Under the pieces are notes generated by a model. The model did no database searches. It was not told where the DNA came from and saw only the letters and a list, made by a program, of their open reading frames with translations. DNA of 64,000 nucleotides from Hirundichthys speculiger (taxonomy: Eukaryota > Chordata > Actinopteri > Beloniformes > Exocoetidae), in assembly GCA_018398805.1 (NCBI GenBank), contig JAGFBZ010000258.1, positions 1,550,001 to 1,614,000 on the forward strand, in the 5' to 3' direction. Below, piece by piece: positions 61,285-64,000 of this stretch. Position numbers and translations under genes: made by a program. Each line of letters begins with the position of its first letter. Within the stretch, counting starts at the first letter, position 1.

Positions 61285-62292
61285 CCATTTTGGTCTCATC
61301 TGTCTAAGAGACACTGATCCACGAGAGCTAAGTTTTGCTGCAAAGAGAAGAAGCTTTTTTGCGGCAATCCTTTCAAACTACCCGTACTTTTTCAGCCTTT
61401 TCTGTTCTGTTCTGTTCTGTTCCAACTACAGTACTGGATCAGTCTTTTTATGTCTGAATAAGGCTTATGACATAAGCCAGCAGAGTTTAAATTCCAGTCA
61501 TTAGTGATGGCTCTGTTACTGACAGAAGCGTAACAGGGGCGACATGAGCGTTGTGTGAATCAGCAATGGGGAAAGACATAACAGAAGCCAGAATGAGTCC
61601 ATACTCCATGCAGAGAATAAAATCAGTCTGTCACAGGGACGGAGGCAACTGACAGGAGCATTCAGGCAGCCCACTGTCAGAACAACAAAATGACAAGCAA
61701 CTTCAAAAAGTAAAAAAAAAAAAAGGAAACACTTTTTGACCACAGTGGAACGAGAAGCAGGAACAGGCTGGAGTGGCCAGATTACAAACTTTGCCACTGA
61801 ACTTGGAGCACAGGTTATTCAGTGAACCTGTCATGATCAGTAACCTGGAGGAGCTGGTGATCATCTGTGTAGGCTGACCCAGTATAAGTATGAGACGTAG
61901 CTCTGGGTTATCTTCTACAACCTATCTGATCAATGTTCGGCCTGACTTTGAGGTGAACTTGCTGGGACGTCCACTCCTGGGAATGCCTGTGAGCAATGTT
62001 TCTCACCGGAGAATGATAGACTCCAAATTGTTTGGAAATGGCCTCATAACCTTTCCCAGGTTGATGGGCAGCAACAGCTGCTTTTCTAACATCAGTTCTG
62101 CTGTTTTTTCTCCTTGGCATCGAATGCTGCAGACCAGAAAACTGCAAAAACATCTGCTTTTACAGAGGTGTTCATACTTGTTAATCATCAGTTTATCAAG
62201 CAGCTGGCAGTAGCAGTTCGCTGCTACTTATCATCTTAAGTTAACTTTTAACTTTGCTATCAGTAAGGGTGCACTTCGTTTTTCCCATACTG
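61285..62292 (-). pseudogene. Tc1-like transposon remnant with an unexplained insertion
   Basis: Seen on the minus strand: MPRRKNSRTDVRKAAVAAHQ then GKGYEAISKQFGV (62130-61990) is the N-terminal helix-turn-helix of a Tc1 transposase. The plus-strand text CTCATCTGTCTAAGAGACAC..GAGAAGAAGCTTTT at 61297-61360 is the complement of a more C-terminal region. The right boundary TAAGGGTGCACTTCGTTTTTC is terminal-repeat-like. Between about 61450 and 61820 some 370 bp do not fit the element. Same family as the plus-strand remnant at 4390-4795. Inactive. Confidence 0.65.
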
Positions 62293-62599
62293 ATTCTGCA
62301 TTTTGACTGTATTTTCTGTTTAACAAAGACGCTGTGTGATATCTTGTTCATCTGGCGTCGTACTAATACCAAGCGATTGTTGATCATGATCGACCGTGTA
62401 AATAGTATTTCTGTAATGTAGTTAGTATTAATTTATTTTATGAAGCTTATCTTCGGTCTTCATTTTTTTTTTTTTTTTAACATTTTAATTGTAATTTTAT
62501 TGTGTTTTTAAATTCTTGTCATCACTTTTATGTAAGTTTCTCTTTGGCATTTTTTTGTGTCTAAGTGCCTTTACTTTTGTTATTGTTGTTTCACTTGGC

Positions 62600-62667
62600 T
62601 GCATTGTAAAGGAGGTCTTTACCTCAATGTATCTCCGAGTTTAAATAAAGGTAATAATAATAATAAT
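62600..62667 (+). repeat. LINE-like 3' tail
   Basis: GGCTGCATTGTAAAGGAGGT, TTTACCTCAATG and TTTAAATAAAGGTAATAATAA resemble the last bases of a LINE whose tail is a short microsatellite. No body is seen. Confidence 0.4.
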
Positions 62668-63020
62668 CTGCTTGGTAAAATCTGTTTCAATTTATTTTTG
62701 CTATTGTAAAAGTTACAGATAAGTAATAATAAGTTTGAATATTTAACTTACTTATATTTGTATATCCTAAAATTGATTTTTGTCAAATCCCCATAAAATT
62801 CATTCATCAAACTCAATTTTAGAGAGTTTACTAAAACTAAATCTTTCTAACGCCCACGTACTGCAGGGCGAACTTGTCCGGACATAACTGCAACATTCAC
62901 TCTTGGCTGGACTGAGGCGGCGGTACATCATGACAAACATGTAAATAACCATTTTTATTTCTCAAAATGAGGTTTCAGCTGGATGGTACGGAGCTCCTCT
63001 GGTGACATTTGATAAAAAAA

Positions 63021-63150
63021 ATAATAATGCGTGGCCACGGGATAATAATGTATGGCCATGGGATAATAACCCGTGGCCACGGGATAATTAATAGGTGGCC
63101 ACCAGATAATAATGCGTGGCCACGGGATTATTAATGCGTGGCCACGACAT
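63021..63150 (+). repeat. Minisatellite of GTGGCCAC-centred units, about 6 copies
   Basis: Units of about 20-27 bp read GATAATAATGCGTGGCCACG with variants (GTATGGCCATGG, CCGTGGCCACGG, AGGTGGCCACC). Each contains a TGGCCA palindrome, and the spacer is AT-rich. Confidence 0.88.
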
Positions 63151-63573
63151 AGTTTATACGTTGAGCAGCCGAATTAAGTGTCTCTTGCTAAGCAATACTC
63201 CATGCCTAACCGCAAGTGTCTTAAGAATGTCATTGGAATTCATTCCTATATTAAAATAAAATGAAATTAAGTCAAAAGTGTCCATGTTTGTTGGTCAAAG
63301 TACGAATCAAGCAAGCAACAATCAATCTCTGCTTGGAAATGCATGGTTTCCTGCAGACCTTATTTGGCCAGGCGCCCCGCCCGGCCTGAAATCTCGAGCG
63401 CCCGGGCTACAATGTCGGAGAAAAAAAATGTCGGGCAAAAAAAAAAAAATGCAATGCATGCAAGCGACACGGCAGCGCTTGAGAACTGATCAGTGCACAT
63501 AGGTTTGTGTTATAATGAATTAATGTTGATTTTCTAGTGCTGCGCTGTTTGCCTGCAGTGCATTCTGCGCCAC

Positions 63574-63609
63574 CTCTCTCTCTCTCTCTTTCACACACAC
63601 ACACACACA
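63574..63609 (+). repeat. (TC)n then (CA)n microsatellites
   Basis: CT/TC repeats at 63574-63589 and CA repeats at 63592-63609. Confidence 0.93.
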
Positions 63610-63797
63610 GTGATAACCTCTCTGTCGATCACTCACGTTTGACAGCTCACGTCTCGTCTCACTTCAATACAAGTTTTCCTCCGCTCGCTTTTATGTCGGT
63701 CCGTAATTATTTATAGTCAGTAGAGATTCTGGTAAACTTTATTCGTAATAGACCCGGTGCTTTTGTTTTGACCAGACAGTGCGACCTCTCACTGCCG

Positions 63798-63817
63798 TTT
63801 TTTTTTTTTTTTTTTTT
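63798..63817 (+). repeat. Poly-T run, about 20 bases
   Basis: Unbroken T, no retroelement body assigned. Confidence 0.9.
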
Positions 63818-64000
63818 GGTTCGCCAATTCATTAAAGTGACACACGCACACACTAATCAACATTATGTTTAACTTTGTCTATAAAAGAAAAAAAAGAACA
63901 TTAGGTATTTAAACTAACTAACTAAATAAATAAAGACCAATGGGCGCACTGCCTGTCATCTGGACTCCAAGCTCACGTAGCTTCACTTGACAGCTGTCAC

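Larger units (their letters stand above)
62293..64000. other. Non-coding, repeat-rich; no gene seen
   Basis: Contains T runs (about 62464-62480, 63798-63817), an AAT repeat at 62648-62667, a minisatellite at 63021-63150 and TC/CA tracts. 63360-63430 is unusually rich in C, G and CpG (GGCGCCCCGCCCGGCC, GCGCCCGGGC) and may be part of a DNA element continuing beyond the window. Confidence 0.4.

Noticed and set aside
63021..63150. CRISPR-like array
   Set aside because: Units are degenerate, spacers are not unique 30-40-mers, and the DNA is from a eukaryote; it is a minisatellite.

Overview
The window looks like non-coding DNA from a ray-finned (probably percomorph) fish. It is AT-rich, has long CA/GT microsatellites, and is littered with decayed repeats of kinds common in teleosts: Tc1/mariner, hAT, PIF/Harbinger and Tigger-type DNA elements, L2/Maui-like LINEs, a tRNA-derived SINE-like unit and a solo LTR-like unit. 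There are no bacterial-style operons. Most open frames are short and lie in repeats or in anonymous sequence.

Only one piece of a recognisable host gene is seen with confidence: a 155-bp exon on the minus strand at 27430-27584. It has clean splice sites and encodes the catalytic heart (AAMENWG and HEICH) of an M1-family zinc aminopeptidase. It best matches thyrotropin-releasing-hormone-degrading ectoenzyme (trhde). I found no neighbouring trhde exon on either side, so much of the window is probably intron of this very long gene. A second, weaker coding candidate is a 56-codon ORF on the plus strand at 2987-3157, just behind a strong splice-acceptor-like tract. I do not recognise its product.

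Layout. 1-5.3 kb: LINE tails, the small ORF, a CA repeat, a Tc1 transposase remnant and a 377-bp solo-LTR-like element with a 5-bp target duplication. 5.3-15.5 kb: mostly anonymous AT-rich DNA with microsatellites and old repeat fragments. 15.5-21.5 kb: a SINE-like unit, a three-level nest (Harbinger-like element holding a deleted Tc1 copy holding a 136-bp short repeat) and a 1.2-kb hAT-like element. 21.5-29.3 kb: trhde exon and flanking intron. 29.3-44 kb: a Tigger-like miniature element, a second copy of the short repeat with a 12-bp target duplication, a 48-bp palindrome and a textbook hAT miniature element with a perfect 8-bp duplication. 48.5-55 kb: two L2-like LINE copies, one keeping endonuclease and reverse transcriptase segments. 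55.5-64 kb: a TA-rich hairpin region, a Tc1 element carrying a LINE patch and split in one terminal repeat by a hAT-like element, more Tc1 debris and a GTGGCCAC minisatellite.

No new multi-gene system is visible. The most interesting structures are the nested transposons, the uncharacterised small ORF, the palindrome and the short repeat family with target-site duplications. Family names come from recalled similarity plus structure seen here; no database search was run.
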